Positions 46,012 to 55,511 are shown, counted from the stretch's first letter. The stretch: DNA of 64,000 nucleotides from Flammeovirga pacifica (GCF_000807855.2 NZ_JRYR02000001.1:2039881-2103880); one strand, 5' to 3'. Notes: generated by a model from the letters alone, not told the origin. Numbers and translations: made by a program.

Positions 46012-48009
46012 ATGAAAAAAGAATCTAAATTGCTCAAAATTCTTGAGTACTTAGAAGCAAATGAGGCAAAAGAAACGAGAAGTTATTTTGTTCCTTCACT
46101 TTGGCTTGGACAAGAACAAGGTGCTTCTGCTCCAGTAGAAACCAACCCGATGACTTTCTTTAAGGAAGCTATTAAAGAAATAACAGCTCCTACAGATAGT
46201 AATGTTAATTATAATTATTCATTATCTAAATTAAGAAGTGATGTTCACGGTAATGGTGGAGACTGGACCTATTTCTCAAGTTTTTACAATATCTTCCCAA
46301 GACTAACCACCGCATATGATCATGATAACGACGGTCACGTTGGATCTGATTATAGAATGGATATCACATCAAGTGAAAATGGTTTTAGAGAAACTGGTAC
46401 ATTATTAAAGTGTATTGCTTTATTAAAATATATCAGAAACTTAGGTTGTAATACGGTATACATGTTACCAATCACTAGTATTGGTGAAGATGGTAATCGT
46501 GGTGACCTTGGTTCTCCTTATGCTATTAAAGATCAATATAAATTAGATCCTAATTTAGCAGATCCTTTGATTCCTTTTACTGTAGAGGAACAATTTGAAG
46601 CATTCGTTGAAGCAGCTCACATGATGGGTATGCGAGTAATTATGGAATTTGTACTAAGAACCTCTTCTTTAGGTGGTGATTGGGTAACTACAAATCCTGA
46701 ATGGTTCTATTGGATTGATAGAAATAGAGCTCATGAGTACCATTCTCCAGAATTCCCTGCTCACGAACTTACTGAAATTAAGAAAATTCCAAAGGGTGGC
46801 GGATTCCACTTCGCTCCTAGTGCAGAATATAGATCATTATTTAAAAAACCACCTCGCCCTGAACAAATTAAGATCGAGGACGGTAAATTTGTTGCCTACA
46901 CTGATGAGGGTGCACTAATTATCCCTGGTGCATTTGCGGACTGGCCCCCTGATGATATTCAACCTGCATGGTCGGATGTTACTTATCTAAGAATGTATGA
47001 TTTTCCTTATGAGCATCAGCCTAATGATTATAATTACATTGCTTATGATACCATCCGTTATTATAATCCGGAATTGGCTCAACCAAACCACGTTAATCGT
47101 CCACTTTGGGATAAAATAAGTGGTGTTATTCCTCATTACCAACAATTTGGTATTGATGGGGTAATGATTGATATGGGACATGCCCTACCTCAACCTTTAA
47201 TGGAAGAAATTATCCATAAGGCGAGAAAAAATGACCCTGACTTTGCTTTCTGTGAAGAAAACTTTGATGTTACTCAAAAAAGTAGAGACGCAGGATTTAA
47301 TGCTGTTTTAGGTCACGAATGGAGGGTTACTGCTAGAGATAAGCGTGATGGTATTCAAAGAATTGTACAAGATTCTAACGACTATCTTGCATTGCCATAT
47401 TATGGTACTCCCGAAACTCATAACACACCACGTGCTATGATGAGAGGTGGAGAACCTCATTGTAGAATTAGTTATGTTTTAAATAAGTTTTTACCTAATT
47501 CTATTCCTTTAATTCACCAAGGATTTGAATTACTTGAAGAATGGCCTGTGAATACGGGACTAAACTTCTTGCAATCAGAGACCGATTACTATAGTAACCA
47601 ACGTCTTCCTTTATTCTATAAATCTGCTTTAAGATGGAATAACGATCATAACTTAATTGGATACATCAAGTATATCAATTCAATTTATAATCAGTTTGGA
47701 TGGATGTTAAACAACGAATACTTAAGAGGTAATGAAAACTCTATGACAATTCATTACCCTGAGAATTCTTATGATAGTGTAATTGGGTTTGAACGTTTTG
47801 ATCCATGGCACCTAGACCATACTGTTCTTGTTTTAGTCAATACAGACTTTCACAATCAACAAGATTTCTACTTAAACATTCCAGGTACTAACAATGGTAA
47901 GTATTGGGATTTTGTAGAACAAAAAGAGTATGAGTTTGTAGACAACTGGGTATCTGGTACACTACAACCTGGTCAATCCATTATTATGGAAATCAGAAAA
48001 TTGGTATAA
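46012..48009 (+). CDS. GH13 alpha-amylase-family protein, GlgE-like, with unusual active site
   Basis: This 665-residue cytoplasmic protein has the layout of GlgE-type (GH13_3) maltosyltransferases: FSSFYNIFPR, LGCNTVYMLPITSIG, MRVIMEFVLRTSS, WVTTNPEWFYWI, YNPELAQPN. The expected nucleophile is D387 in GVMIDMGHALP and the expected acid/base is E415 or E416 in FAFCEENFD. Two positions differ from the family. The residue two before the nucleophile is Met385, where GH13 enzymes have Arg. The third catalytic region reads GTPETHNTPR instead of an NHD- or NTPD-type aspartate. It has no signal peptide, so it would act on internal alpha-glucan. Activity is uncertain. Confidence 0.8.
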   Translation: MKKESKLLKILEYLEANEAKETRSYFVPSLWLGQEQGASAPVETNPMTFFKEAIKEITAPTDSNVNYNYSLSKLRSDVHGNGGDWTYFSSFYNIFPRLTTAYDHDNDGHVGSDYRMDITSSENGFRETGTLLKCIALLKYIRNLGCNTVYMLPITSIGEDGNRGDLGSPYAIKDQYKLDPNLADPLIPFTVEEQFEAFVEAAHMMGMRVIMEFVLRTSSLGGDWVTTNPEWFYWIDRNRAHEYHSPEFPAHELTEIKKIPKGGGFHFAPSAEYRSLFKKPPRPEQIKIEDGKFVAYTDEGALIIPGAFADWPPDDIQPAWSDVTYLRMYDFPYEHQPNDYNYIAYDTIRYYNPELAQPNHVNRPLWDKISGVIPHYQQFGIDGVMIDMGHALPQPLMEEIIHKARKNDPDFAFCEENFDVTQKSRDAGFNAVLGHEWRVTARDKRDGIQRIVQDSNDYLALPYYGTPETHNTPRAMMRGGEPHCRISYVLNKFLPNSIPLIHQGFELLEEWPVNTGLNFLQSETDYYSNQRLPLFYKSALRWNNDHNLIGYIKYINSIYNQFGWMLNNEYLRGNENSMTIHYPENSYDSVIGFERFDPWHLDHTVLVLVNTDFHNQQDFYLNIPGTNNGKYWDFVEQKEYEFVDNWVSGTLQPGQSIIMEIRKLV

Positions 48010-48030
48010 CATTAAGTTGATAATACATCT

Positions 48031-48062
48031 AACCGCTTACATTAATGTGAGCGGTTTTTTTA
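48031..48062 (+). terminator. Intrinsic terminator after the GH13 gene
   Basis: AACCGCTTACATT/AATGTGAGCGGTT forms a 13-bp stem with one T-G pair, followed by seven T residues, 21 bases after the stop codon. Confidence 0.94.
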
Positions 48063-48263
48063 TGCCTTCAATAAATTTACGTTGTCTATATTCAACCATT
48101 TAACTCCCTAGTTTTCAAGCCTTAAACAACTCATTATCATACTTCCATTTCTCTCTTTTTTCTTTCACATTTAATATGAAAAAGTTCACAAGTGTTTGCT
48201 AAAATATCTTAAAATTAATCGATTATATAGGTATGTTTGTATCGAACGATAAAAAAACCAATT

Positions 48264-48854
48264 ATGAAAAAAAGATATTTCACTTCAATTTTAATTAGCT
48301 TATTGATTCTAGTTCAACTTCCATCATATGCTCAACATTATTCATCAAATAATACTTCATTAGAACACCATAAAGAAGAAAAAGGAAAAAGTAAAATTGC
48401 TTTCTACATGGGATATACAGCTATCCCACAAGCTATTAATCATGATGTTTTAATCGTTCCTACAATAGGTTTTGATTATACTTATAGACTAAATAATAAG
48501 TTCTCTATTGGATTAGTTAATGATTTGGAAATGGCACAGTATGTTGTAGAAGTAGAAGGTAACCAAGAACTACATCATGGCGAAGAAGCAAAAGAAACAG
48601 AGGTCCTAGAAAGAGAGTTTGCGTATGTTGGAGCTGTTGTTTTGTTTTATTCACCAATAGAAGGATGGAATATTGGTATTGGTCCTGGTATAGAATTAGA
48701 AAAGAATAAAAACTTAATGGTAGGAAAAGTGCTTCTCGAAAAAGAATTTGAACTTCCAGGGGAATGGGAAATCGCACCTACACTTCAATATGATATTAAA
48801 GAAGATGTTTATGACTCTTGGAGCTTAGGACTAACCTTCGGTAAACGTTTTTAA
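48264..48854 (+). CDS. Exported hypothetical protein, outer-membrane-like
   Basis: This is a 196-residue protein with a signal peptide (SILISLLILVQLPSYAQ). The mature part has a His-rich start (HYSSNNTSLEHHKEEKG) and then alternating amphipathic strands (KIAFYMGYTAIPQAI, TIGFDYTYRLNNKFSIGLV, WEIAPTLQYDIKEDV, WSLGLTFGKRF) with a terminal aromatic pattern typical of small outer-membrane beta-barrels. I start it at the ATG at 48264, just before the signal peptide; the frame stays open 9 codons upstream. Function is unknown; the His-rich stretch could bind metal. Confidence 0.7.
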   Translation: MKKRYFTSILISLLILVQLPSYAQHYSSNNTSLEHHKEEKGKSKIAFYMGYTAIPQAINHDVLIVPTIGFDYTYRLNNKFSIGLVNDLEMAQYVVEVEGNQELHHGEEAKETEVLEREFAYVGAVVLFYSPIEGWNIGIGPGIELEKNKNLMVGKVLLEKEFELPGEWEIAPTLQYDIKEDVYDSWSLGLTFGKRF

Positions 48855-48879
48855 TTCACGGTTCAGAGGTAGATATAAA

Positions 48880-49989
48880 TCATGCTAAATCAAAAAATAA
48901 TTTGATTTGATGACATACATATTCGATTTGTTTTTCTGTTATTCCAATAAATAACGGTAAACTTAATGTAGTAGAGGCGATTTTTTCAGCAATGGGAAAA
49001 TCGCCTTTTTTATAATTTAGATGACTTAACCCTTCTTGAAGATGCATAGGAATTGGATAATGAATTTGAGTTCCTATACCTTTGTTCTTTAAATAAGATT
49101 GTAATTCATCTCTCTTCTCTGTTTGGATAGTGAATACATGATATACGGGCAAGCATACATCTTTAGGTTTAAAAAGAACAATTCCCCGTACATTTTTTAA
49201 ATATTTGATGTATAAATCAACCTTAAATCTTCTTTCTATATTCCACTTATCCAGGTATTTAAGCTTCACGTTTAGAAAACCAGCTTGTAATTCATCTAAT
49301 CTAGAATTAACACCTGTGGAATCGTGTACATATTTAGTTTTTGAACCGTAATTTCTCAGTGCAATACATTTATCATAAAGTTCTTTATTATTCATGTTTA
49401 TTGCACCTGCGTCTCCTAGTGCTCCTAGATTTTTACCAGGATAAAAACTTGTTGCACTAATATGGCCAAAACTACCCGCTTTTTTTTGCTTCCATTCCGC
49501 CCCTTGAGCTTGAGCATTATCTTCTATCAAATAAAGTTGATGTTTGCTCACCAGCTTTAAAATTTGATCCATATTGACCACAAAACCATACAAGTTTACC
49601 ACTAATATTGCTTTTGTTTTATCCGAAATATTTTCTTCAATTAATAAAGGGTTAATCAATCCATCTTCCAAAGAAACATCAACAAAAACGGGTGTAGCAT
49701 TTAAAGATAAAACGGCTAAAACACTGGCATAAAAAGAATTAGATGGAAGAATTACTTCATCTCCTTCTTTTATATCTAAAGCCATTAATGCAATTTTTAG
49801 AGCATCAAAACCATTACCAACCCCAACACAATATTTTGTAGCATTATATTGCGCATAAGAAAGCTCGAAAGCTTTTAACTCATTACCTAATATATAATTT
49901 GATTCATTATATATTTTAGTAAACGTATCAAACGCTTCCGAGCGAATACTGTTTTGGAGTGGTTCTAAAGTTAAAAATGGTACCTTCAT
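48880..49989 (-). CDS. DegT/DnrJ/EryC1/StrS sugar aminotransferase
   Basis: This is a 369-residue PLP enzyme. Family features are the N-terminal VPFLTLEPLQ start, YCVGVGNGFDALKIALMAL, EVILPSNSFYASVLAV, LIEDNAQAQGAEWKQ and the Schiff-base lysine in SFYPGKNLGALGDAGA. Such enzymes transfer an amino group to a keto sugar nucleotide in glycan synthesis. I use the ATG at 49989; ten codons upstream there is only a TTG. It follows a small ArsC-like gene with about 30 bases between. No other sugar-nucleotide genes are in view, so the product sugar is unknown. Confidence 0.88.
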   Translation of the reverse strand: MKVPFLTLEPLQNSIRSEAFDTFTKIYNESNYILGNELKAFELSYAQYNATKYCVGVGNGFDALKIALMALDIKEGDEVILPSNSFYASVLAVLSLNATPVFVDVSLEDGLINPLLIEENISDKTKAILVVNLYGFVVNMDQILKLVSKHQLYLIEDNAQAQGAEWKQKKAGSFGHISATSFYPGKNLGALGDAGAINMNNKELYDKCIALRNYGSKTKYVHDSTGVNSRLDELQAGFLNVKLKYLDKWNIERRFKVDLYIKYLKNVRGIVLFKPKDVCLPVYHVFTIQTEKRDELQSYLKNKGIGTQIHYPIPMHLQEGLSHLNYKKGDFPIAEKIASTTLSLPLFIGITEKQIEYVCHQIKLFFDLA

Positions 49990-50021
49990 AGGAGCTTTAA
50001 AATTTCTCCATAGATACAATT

Positions 50022-50408
50022 TTAAACATACATATCCTCATAAACATCAAAAATATGTTCTATAGTAGGATCAATTAATACCTCCTCTTCATGAATAACT
50101 ATTGGTGTTTTTAATAAAGAAGGGTAAGCTGTTAGAGTATGTTTTAATACTGTTTCACTCATCTCATGAATGTCTTGACTAAAACATCTGTACCAAGGTG
50201 AGTTTTCGTTAATCAGCATAGATGCTGCTCCTGATTGCAATCTTTCGAAAAGATGGTCTAAAAGTCTTACAGTTAAGTTAGAGTTGTTTACGATAATTGT
50301 ATCTACTTTCGTCTTTGTCTTAACTTCAGCTAGTAATACTATTTGACTTTGTCTTGTGCTGTCATAAATAAAGACAGTCTTTTTGGGGTTTTGGAATGAT
50401 AGTGACAT
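50022..50408 (-). CDS. Small ArsC/Spx-like protein without the catalytic cysteine
   Basis: This 128-residue protein resembles the arsenate-reductase-like thioredoxin fold: TVFIYDSTRQSQIVLLAEVK at the start and LLKTPIVIHEEEVLIDP near the end, where ArsC has the RPIVV segment. The N-terminal loop that carries the catalytic cysteine in ArsC reads DSTRQSQ here, so a reductase function is unlikely. Only one cysteine is present, in WYRCFSQD. It is the first gene before the DegT aminotransferase and may share its message. The family call is moderate; Spx-like regulators share this shape. Confidence 0.5.
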   Translation of the reverse strand: MSLSFQNPKKTVFIYDSTRQSQIVLLAEVKTKTKVDTIIVNNSNLTVRLLDHLFERLQSGAASMLINENSPWYRCFSQDIHEMSETVLKHTLTAYPSLLKTPIVIHEEEVLIDPTIEHIFDVYEDMYV

Positions 50409-50631
50409 ATGATAGTAATTTGGACAATGTAAAATGTAAGCTACGTGCTATTTGTTCATTTACAACAAGATAAAATTTATTGATTATTTTGTTGATCGTT
50501 ACGGCTAAATGATAGGATAATTTATACTAAACAATAATAAAATCAATTTTAGTATATTTATTCTTTGTGCTTTTTATAATCATTTTTTTTAGCTTTAACA
50601 ATTTACATCTTTTTTAGATCAAAATCAATTC

Positions 50632-51531
50632 ATGAAATCTCATTTTCGCCTACACGTTTTTTCAGAAGTAATTCAAAGACATAGTTTTACAAAAGCTGCT
50701 GAAGCCCTTAATATCTCTCAGCCTGCCGTTACTAAGCATGTAAGAGCTTTAGAAGAAGAATATGGGATTCCTTTATTAGAACGAAAAGGAATGCTCATAC
50801 ACCTTACCCCTGCTGGTGAGATTTTAAAACAATATTGCGATAAGATATTCAGCTTAGAACGCCAACTACATTTTGATATTGATTCTATTAAAGAAAATAT
50901 TGGTGGTACTATTAGGATAGGTGCTTCTACCACAATTGCACAATATATTATTCCATCGGTCATTGCTACTTTCCAACAAAAAGTAAAAGATGTAAAAATT
51001 GAAATACGTAGTGGTAACACCGAAGCTATTGAAAATTGGTTATTAGAAGATGTGATCGATATTGGAATGATTGAAGGAGACCCACATCGAGGAGGTTTAA
51101 AATATATTCCTTTTTTAAATGATGAACTTGTTCTAGTTTGTTCTGCTAAAAATAATCTTAAAAGTACGACTATAAATATTGATCAACTCTTAAAAAAGCC
51201 TTTGGTGATGAGGGAACAAGGAAGTGGTACTAGAAAAATTATTGAAAACGCACTTCATCAGAAAAATATTAAAGAGTCTTCTTTAACTACAGTCATGTAC
51301 CTCGATACTACAGAGAGTATCAAAAGGTATGTAAGTTCTTCTAATAACTATGCTATTCTATCAATTTATTCTGTACTAGACGAGCTCAATAGAGATCAAT
51401 TACAGATTATAGATATTGATGACCTTGAAATTAACAGAGATTTACATTTTGTTATAAAGGAAGGAGGATCAATAGGGATTGGAGCTCGTTTTATGGATTA
51501 CGCCCTTCTTCATTATAACAAAAAGTTATAA
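50632..51531 (+). CDS. LysR family transcriptional regulator
   Basis: This 299-residue regulator has an N-terminal winged helix-turn-helix (HSFTKAAEALNISQPAVTKH) followed by the periplasmic-binding-like effector domain (GTIRIGASTTIAQYIIPSVI, LVLVCSAKNN, PLVMREQGSGTRKIIENAL). The last motif is characteristic of the CysB/YeiE-like branch. It is followed 80 bases later by a YeiH-family transporter on the same strand, the pairing seen in many bacteria (YeiE-YeiH). It likely controls that transporter in response to a sulfur compound or oxyanion, though no operator was placed. Confidence 0.92.
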   Translation: MKSHFRLHVFSEVIQRHSFTKAAEALNISQPAVTKHVRALEEEYGIPLLERKGMLIHLTPAGEILKQYCDKIFSLERQLHFDIDSIKENIGGTIRIGASTTIAQYIIPSVIATFQQKVKDVKIEIRSGNTEAIENWLLEDVIDIGMIEGDPHRGGLKYIPFLNDELVLVCSAKNNLKSTTINIDQLLKKPLVMREQGSGTRKIIENALHQKNIKESSLTTVMYLDTTESIKRYVSSSNNYAILSIYSVLDELNRDQLQIIDIDDLEINRDLHFVIKEGGSIGIGARFMDYALLHYNKKL

Positions 51532-51611
51532 CCCATTCGTTTTATTGATTCTTTTTCATTCAAAAAATATTGACTTTTGTAATGTAGAAAAAACAACAAA
51601 AGTATAAAGTT

Positions 51612-52565
51612 ATGAAAAAGATAATCACTACGTTAAACCAACATCCCTATATCAACAAAGTTATTTATACTGCCTTAATAATCATTACATTACTTCCTTT
51701 CACCAATAGCGTTTTTGCTTTATTCTCTGGAATCATTTTCGCTTTAATTTTTAAAATTCCAAACGAAGAGCTTAACAAAAATATTAGTTCAAAATTATTA
51801 AAATGGTCTGTAGTATTTTTAGGATTTGGATTGAATGCTAAAGAAGCTATTCAAACTGGTTCTGAAGGATCATTAATTACATTTACTTCAATAGCCTTAA
51901 CATTAACTTGTGGAGCTATAATCGGTAAGAAATTAGGCCTTGATAAAACAATTTATAGATTAATTGCTTCTGGTACTGCCATTTGTGGTGGTAGTGCAAT
52001 AGCAGCAATGGCTCCTGCTTTAAAAGCAAATGAAAAACAAATCTCTGTAGCGATGGGGACTGTGTTTATATTAAATGCTGTAGCATTGGTTGTTTTCCCT
52101 ATTGTTGGTCATATTTTCGATTTAACTCAAACTCAATTTGGCTGGTGGGCAGCTTTAGCCATTCATGATACAAGTGCTGTAATTGGCGCTGGCCAAGCTT
52201 TTGGAGAAGAAGCATTAAAAGTTGCTACTACTGTAAAATTAACTAGAGCTTTATGGATTGTTCCTATTAGTTTAATAGCGGCAATAACTTCTTCAGGAAA
52301 AGTAAAATTAAAAACAATGCCTTTATTTATCTTCGGATTTATTGCTGCTGTGATCTTAAATACTTTTGTTCCTGCAGTGAATGAATTTGCTGGAGTATTT
52401 AATTTCATTGCTCACAAAGGTTTAGCCTTAGCTTTATTCGCTGTGGGTTGTACTCTTGATGTGACTAGCATCAAAAAAGTTGGACCAAGACCAATTTTTC
52501 AAGGTTTAGCTTTATGGAGCATTATTTCAGTAATATCATTAGTTGTTGTAATACATATATTTTAA
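51612..52565 (+). CDS. yeiH: YeiH-family putative sulfate/sulfite exporter
   Basis: This is a 317-residue membrane protein with about ten helices of the UPF0324/PSE family (YeiH). Typical segments are LLPFTNSVFALFSGIIFALI, VVFLGFGLNAKEAIQ, SGTAICGGSAIAAMAPALKA (the family's glycine-rich centre), AIHDTSAVIGAGQ and GLALALFAVGCTLDVTSIKK. It is placed after the LysR gene as expected of YeiE-YeiH pairs. The name sulfate exporter is a prediction, and the true substrate is unproven. Confidence 0.88.
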   Translation: MKKIITTLNQHPYINKVIYTALIIITLLPFTNSVFALFSGIIFALIFKIPNEELNKNISSKLLKWSVVFLGFGLNAKEAIQTGSEGSLITFTSIALTLTCGAIIGKKLGLDKTIYRLIASGTAICGGSAIAAMAPALKANEKQISVAMGTVFILNAVALVVFPIVGHIFDLTQTQFGWWAALAIHDTSAVIGAGQAFGEEALKVATTVKLTRALWIVPISLIAAITSSGKVKLKTMPLFIFGFIAAVILNTFVPAVNEFAGVFNFIAHKGLALALFAVGCTLDVTSIKKVGPRPIFQGLALWSIISVISLVVVIHIF

Positions 52566-52590
52566 TCCATCAATATAACTATTATATTTA

Positions 52591-52630
52591 TAGAGAGTAT
52601 CGTCTATTCATTAGAAGGTACTCTCTAATT
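52591..52630 (+). terminator. Weak hairpin after yeiH
   Basis: TAGAGAGTA/TACTCTCTA forms a 9-bp stem with a 19-base loop, 26 bases after the yeiH stop. It lacks a strong T run, so termination is probably partial and the next gene may be read through. Confidence 0.45.
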
Positions 52631-52654
52631 ATATATACTCTTTTATCATCATCA

Positions 52655-54343
52655 ATGGCCTCTAATAACAAAAAATATTTAAAACTATCTCTTATTCTGA
52701 TAGTACCTGTTTTACTTTATTTCGGTTTTCAATATGCCAATACTCAGTTAGAACGTTTTGCTATAGATGCAATTAAAGAGGTAGCTATTGGTAAAAAAGG
52801 AGAAGGGTATTTTGTTAATTTTCAACATTTTAATATTTACTGGTCAGAAAGTAAATTGGATGCTACTGGAATTACAATCCTTCCTAATGCTGAATCTGAA
52901 AATGATAATTGGGTGAATGCATCAATTGATACTATTGTCATAGAATTTAGTCATCTATACTCAGGTCTATTATTAGGAAATATCCAAGTCAAAGAGTTTT
53001 CGATGATAAAACCTAACCTTCAGTATTTTTGGAAAGAAAAGAAAGAAGAAGATAAAAATGAGCAAGATGAACATCATTCTCCTATTCCAAAATTTGAAGT
53101 ACTTGGTAAACGTTTAAATAAAATTGGCATATCAGGTATTAATATTATTGATGTTACTTTTAACGGATACCTTGTGATGCCTGACAATCAGCATCAACAT
53201 ATATTTCATACTACTCAAAACATTCAACTCAGTGGTATCAATTTTCACTTAGACGAAAGAAAAGAAGAAGACATTATTGATATTGAAAAAATAGCTTACA
53301 ATGTTGGTCCTACTTTTATGAAAGCATATGGAAAGCTCTATGAATATGAATTCGACAGTCTGTGGGTATCCGATGAAGATAACTCTTTTAGTATTCATAA
53401 ATTTAATCTAAGACCTCAATCATCACCTGAAGTATTCTTTAAAAGAGTAGGTAAACAGACGGATATGATGAGCATCTCATTAGATTCTATGTTAGGGAAC
53501 GGTTTTGATGCCAATAGTCTATTTAAACATAATGTGATTAATCTAGATGAATTAACTTTAGATGGAGCTGAGATCTTAATCTACAGAGATAAAAATTATG
53601 AAGAAGACACTACCGTATTTAAGAAATTACCACACCGATTATTACAAACTATTGACTACTCTATCAAATTAGACAAATTTGCCCTGAACCATTCTACTTT
53701 AACTTATAAAGAGAAAAGTAAAAATGCCAAGCAACCTGGAACAATCAGTATAAAGGATATCAATTTATTGATTAATAATATTAATACAGATTTAAAGAAA
53801 AATATCCATTTAGATCTAAAATGTAAACTTTTTAGTAAAAGAAACACCCATATTTCTTTGGATTTAAATACAAGTGATCAAGCCTCACATTTTCTTACTG
53901 GTCATGGTAAAATACCGGCTTTCTCAATGTATCACCTCAATAAATTTACACATCCTAATATGGGTGTGTTGTTTCAGAAAGGAGAGGTAGTTGATATTAA
54001 CTTTGATATAAAAATGAATGATAAAATTGGCCGCGGTAATTTAGATTTTTACTACAAAGACTTAAAACTTAAACTGATTGGAAAGAACGACAATAAAACC
54101 AATTTTGTAGAGTCGCTTACTGGTTTTGCTGCAAATAGTTTAGCTTATAATAAAAATCTACCTGGTAAACATGCTAGACACGCTCCTCTGTATTTTGAAA
54201 GAGTTCCTTATAAATCTGTTGTGCATTATGTTATTCACACCATACTTTCAGGTGCTGAAACTGCAGTAATTGGAACATATGGTCAACTCCCACACAAAGA
54301 AAGAAAAGCCTACAAAAACCAAGGACACCATCATCGCAAATAA
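52655..54343 (+). CDS. AsmA-like/DUF748-type membrane-anchored protein
   Basis: This 562-residue protein has an N-terminal membrane helix (LSLILIVPVLLYFGFQYANT) and then a long beta-rich periplasmic part. Segments such as ATGITILPNAESENDNW, SHLYSGLLLGNIQVKEF and LDELTLDGAEILIYRDKN follow the pattern of AsmA/DUF748 proteins, which form elongated lipid-carrying or assembly scaffolds between membranes. I use the ATG at 52655, before the helix; the open frame upstream has no export signal. It may be read from the yeiH transcript. The stop codon directly abuts the convergent YjbQ gene (no bases between). Confidence 0.62.
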   Translation: MASNNKKYLKLSLILIVPVLLYFGFQYANTQLERFAIDAIKEVAIGKKGEGYFVNFQHFNIYWSESKLDATGITILPNAESENDNWVNASIDTIVIEFSHLYSGLLLGNIQVKEFSMIKPNLQYFWKEKKEEDKNEQDEHHSPIPKFEVLGKRLNKIGISGINIIDVTFNGYLVMPDNQHQHIFHTTQNIQLSGINFHLDERKEEDIIDIEKIAYNVGPTFMKAYGKLYEYEFDSLWVSDEDNSFSIHKFNLRPQSSPEVFFKRVGKQTDMMSISLDSMLGNGFDANSLFKHNVINLDELTLDGAEILIYRDKNYEEDTTVFKKLPHRLLQTIDYSIKLDKFALNHSTLTYKEKSKNAKQPGTISIKDINLLINNINTDLKKNIHLDLKCKLFSKRNTHISLDLNTSDQASHFLTGHGKIPAFSMYHLNKFTHPNMGVLFQKGEVVDINFDIKMNDKIGRGNLDFYYKDLKLKLIGKNDNKTNFVESLTGFAANSLAYNKNLPGKHARHAPLYFERVPYKSVVHYVIHTILSGAETAVIGTYGQLPHKERKAYKNQGHHHRK

Positions 54344-54760
54344 TTATTCACCTATAAACGTAATTACTAAACTTCGGCCGGAAGCTCTATCTCGGTGTTC
54401 TCCTAAATAAATCCCTTGCCAAGTTCCTAATAATGGACGGCCATGGTTTATCGGAAAACTTACTGAAGAACCTAAGGTAGATGCTTTTAAATGAGCAGGC
54501 ATATCATCTGGTCCTTCATAAGTATGTTTATAATAAGGAGCATTTTCTGGGTGTAATCTATTAAAATGACTTTCAAAGTCTTCTCGTACTTCTGGATCAG
54601 CATTTTCATTTATTGTTAAGGATGCTGATGTATGTTGAATAAATACTTGTAGTATCCCTGATTTCCCTTTTATTTCAGGAATCTGATCTAATATATGATC
54701 AGTAATAATATGATAACCTCTTGGGTAAGATCGTAATCGAATTTGCTTTTGAATAACCAT
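54344..54760 (-). CDS. yjbQ: YjbQ family protein (UPF0047)
   Basis: This 138-residue protein matches the YjbQ/secondary thiamine-phosphate synthase family. It shows the conserved ILQVFIQHTSASLTINENAD, HLKASTLGSSVSFPINHGR and LGTWQGIYLGEHR with the His/Asp/Glu residues of the active site. Some members show weak thiamine phosphate synthase activity, but the true role is unsettled. It is a single-gene leftward unit whose stop codon abuts the stop of the opposite AsmA-like gene with no room for a separate terminator. Confidence 0.92.
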   Translation of the reverse strand: MVIQKQIRLRSYPRGYHIITDHILDQIPEIKGKSGILQVFIQHTSASLTINENADPEVREDFESHFNRLHPENAPYYKHTYEGPDDMPAHLKASTLGSSVSFPINHGRPLLGTWQGIYLGEHRDRASGRSLVITFIGE

Positions 54761-54796
54761 AGTATGTTTTGGTTTTAAACTAAAAAAATCATCTTT

Positions 54797-54830
54797 TTAA
54801 AAAAGCCCACGACTTTCATCATGGGCTTTA
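54797..54830 (-). terminator. Terminator after the TlpA-type thioredoxin gene
   Basis: AAAGCCCA/TGGGCTTT with a 12-base loop is followed on the minus strand by a T run, 50 bases after the thioredoxin stop. Confidence 0.88.
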
Positions 54831-54880
54831 CTATTAGGAAGCTAGGAATACCTATTCTAAGCATCTACTTCCCACAATAT

Positions 54881-55366
54881 TTATATTCCATTCTCTTGTA
54901 GAAGTGTCTTTAATGATGCTTCCGAAGGACGTGGAGCATTATCTTCTATTACATTCCCTTTCTTATCTAATAAGATGAATCTAGGAATTGAAGAGATTTG
55001 GAATTTCTCTGTAAAAGAAAAATTATTAGCTAAATGTAATTGATTACCGTGAAGCTCTTTTTTCTTTACCATCCCTTTCCATGCGTCCTTGCTTTGATCT
55101 ACAGATACACTGACAAAAACAATGTCTTTATCTTTATATTCTTCTTCAATTTCTTTTAATGATGGTATTTCTCTTAAACAAGGTCCACACCAAGATGCCC
55201 ATACATCTATATAAACTAATTTTCCTTCAAAATCTTTAAGGTCAACTTTCTTACCACTTAAATTTTCGAAAACATATAATTTATCTTTGTCCCCTTTAGG
55301 TGATGTATAACTACTTAAAATAAAATAGGTGATCAGTAGTAATGACCAAGTGAATAGCTTTTTCAT
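54881..55366 (-). CDS. TlpA-like exported thiol-disulfide protein
   Basis: This 161-residue protein has a signal peptide (SLLLITYFILSSYTSP) and a thioredoxin fold with the active-site motif WASWCGPCLREIPSL. IDVWASWCGPC and the cis-proline SSIPRFILLD are where a TlpA/ResA-type reductase has them. It keeps cysteines of exported proteins, or of apocytochromes, reduced in the periplasm. It is a single-gene unit between yjbQ and htpG, and its partner is unknown. Confidence 0.9.
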   Translation of the reverse strand: MKKLFTWSLLLITYFILSSYTSPKGDKDKLYVFENLSGKKVDLKDFEGKLVYIDVWASWCGPCLREIPSLKEIEEEYKDKDIVFVSVSVDQSKDAWKGMVKKKELHGNQLHLANNFSFTEKFQISSIPRFILLDKKGNVIEDNAPRPSEASLKTLLQENGI

Positions 55367-55511
55367 AATGATAAAGTAAAATCTTAATTCGTATAAATTA
55401 AGGTCAATAGGTTATTAATAAATTTACAATTATTGGTATAACAAATATCAGACAAAAAAAATAAAAACAGAAATAATCATTTCCTTTCTATTAGTAATTA
55501 TTTCCCGTTAT

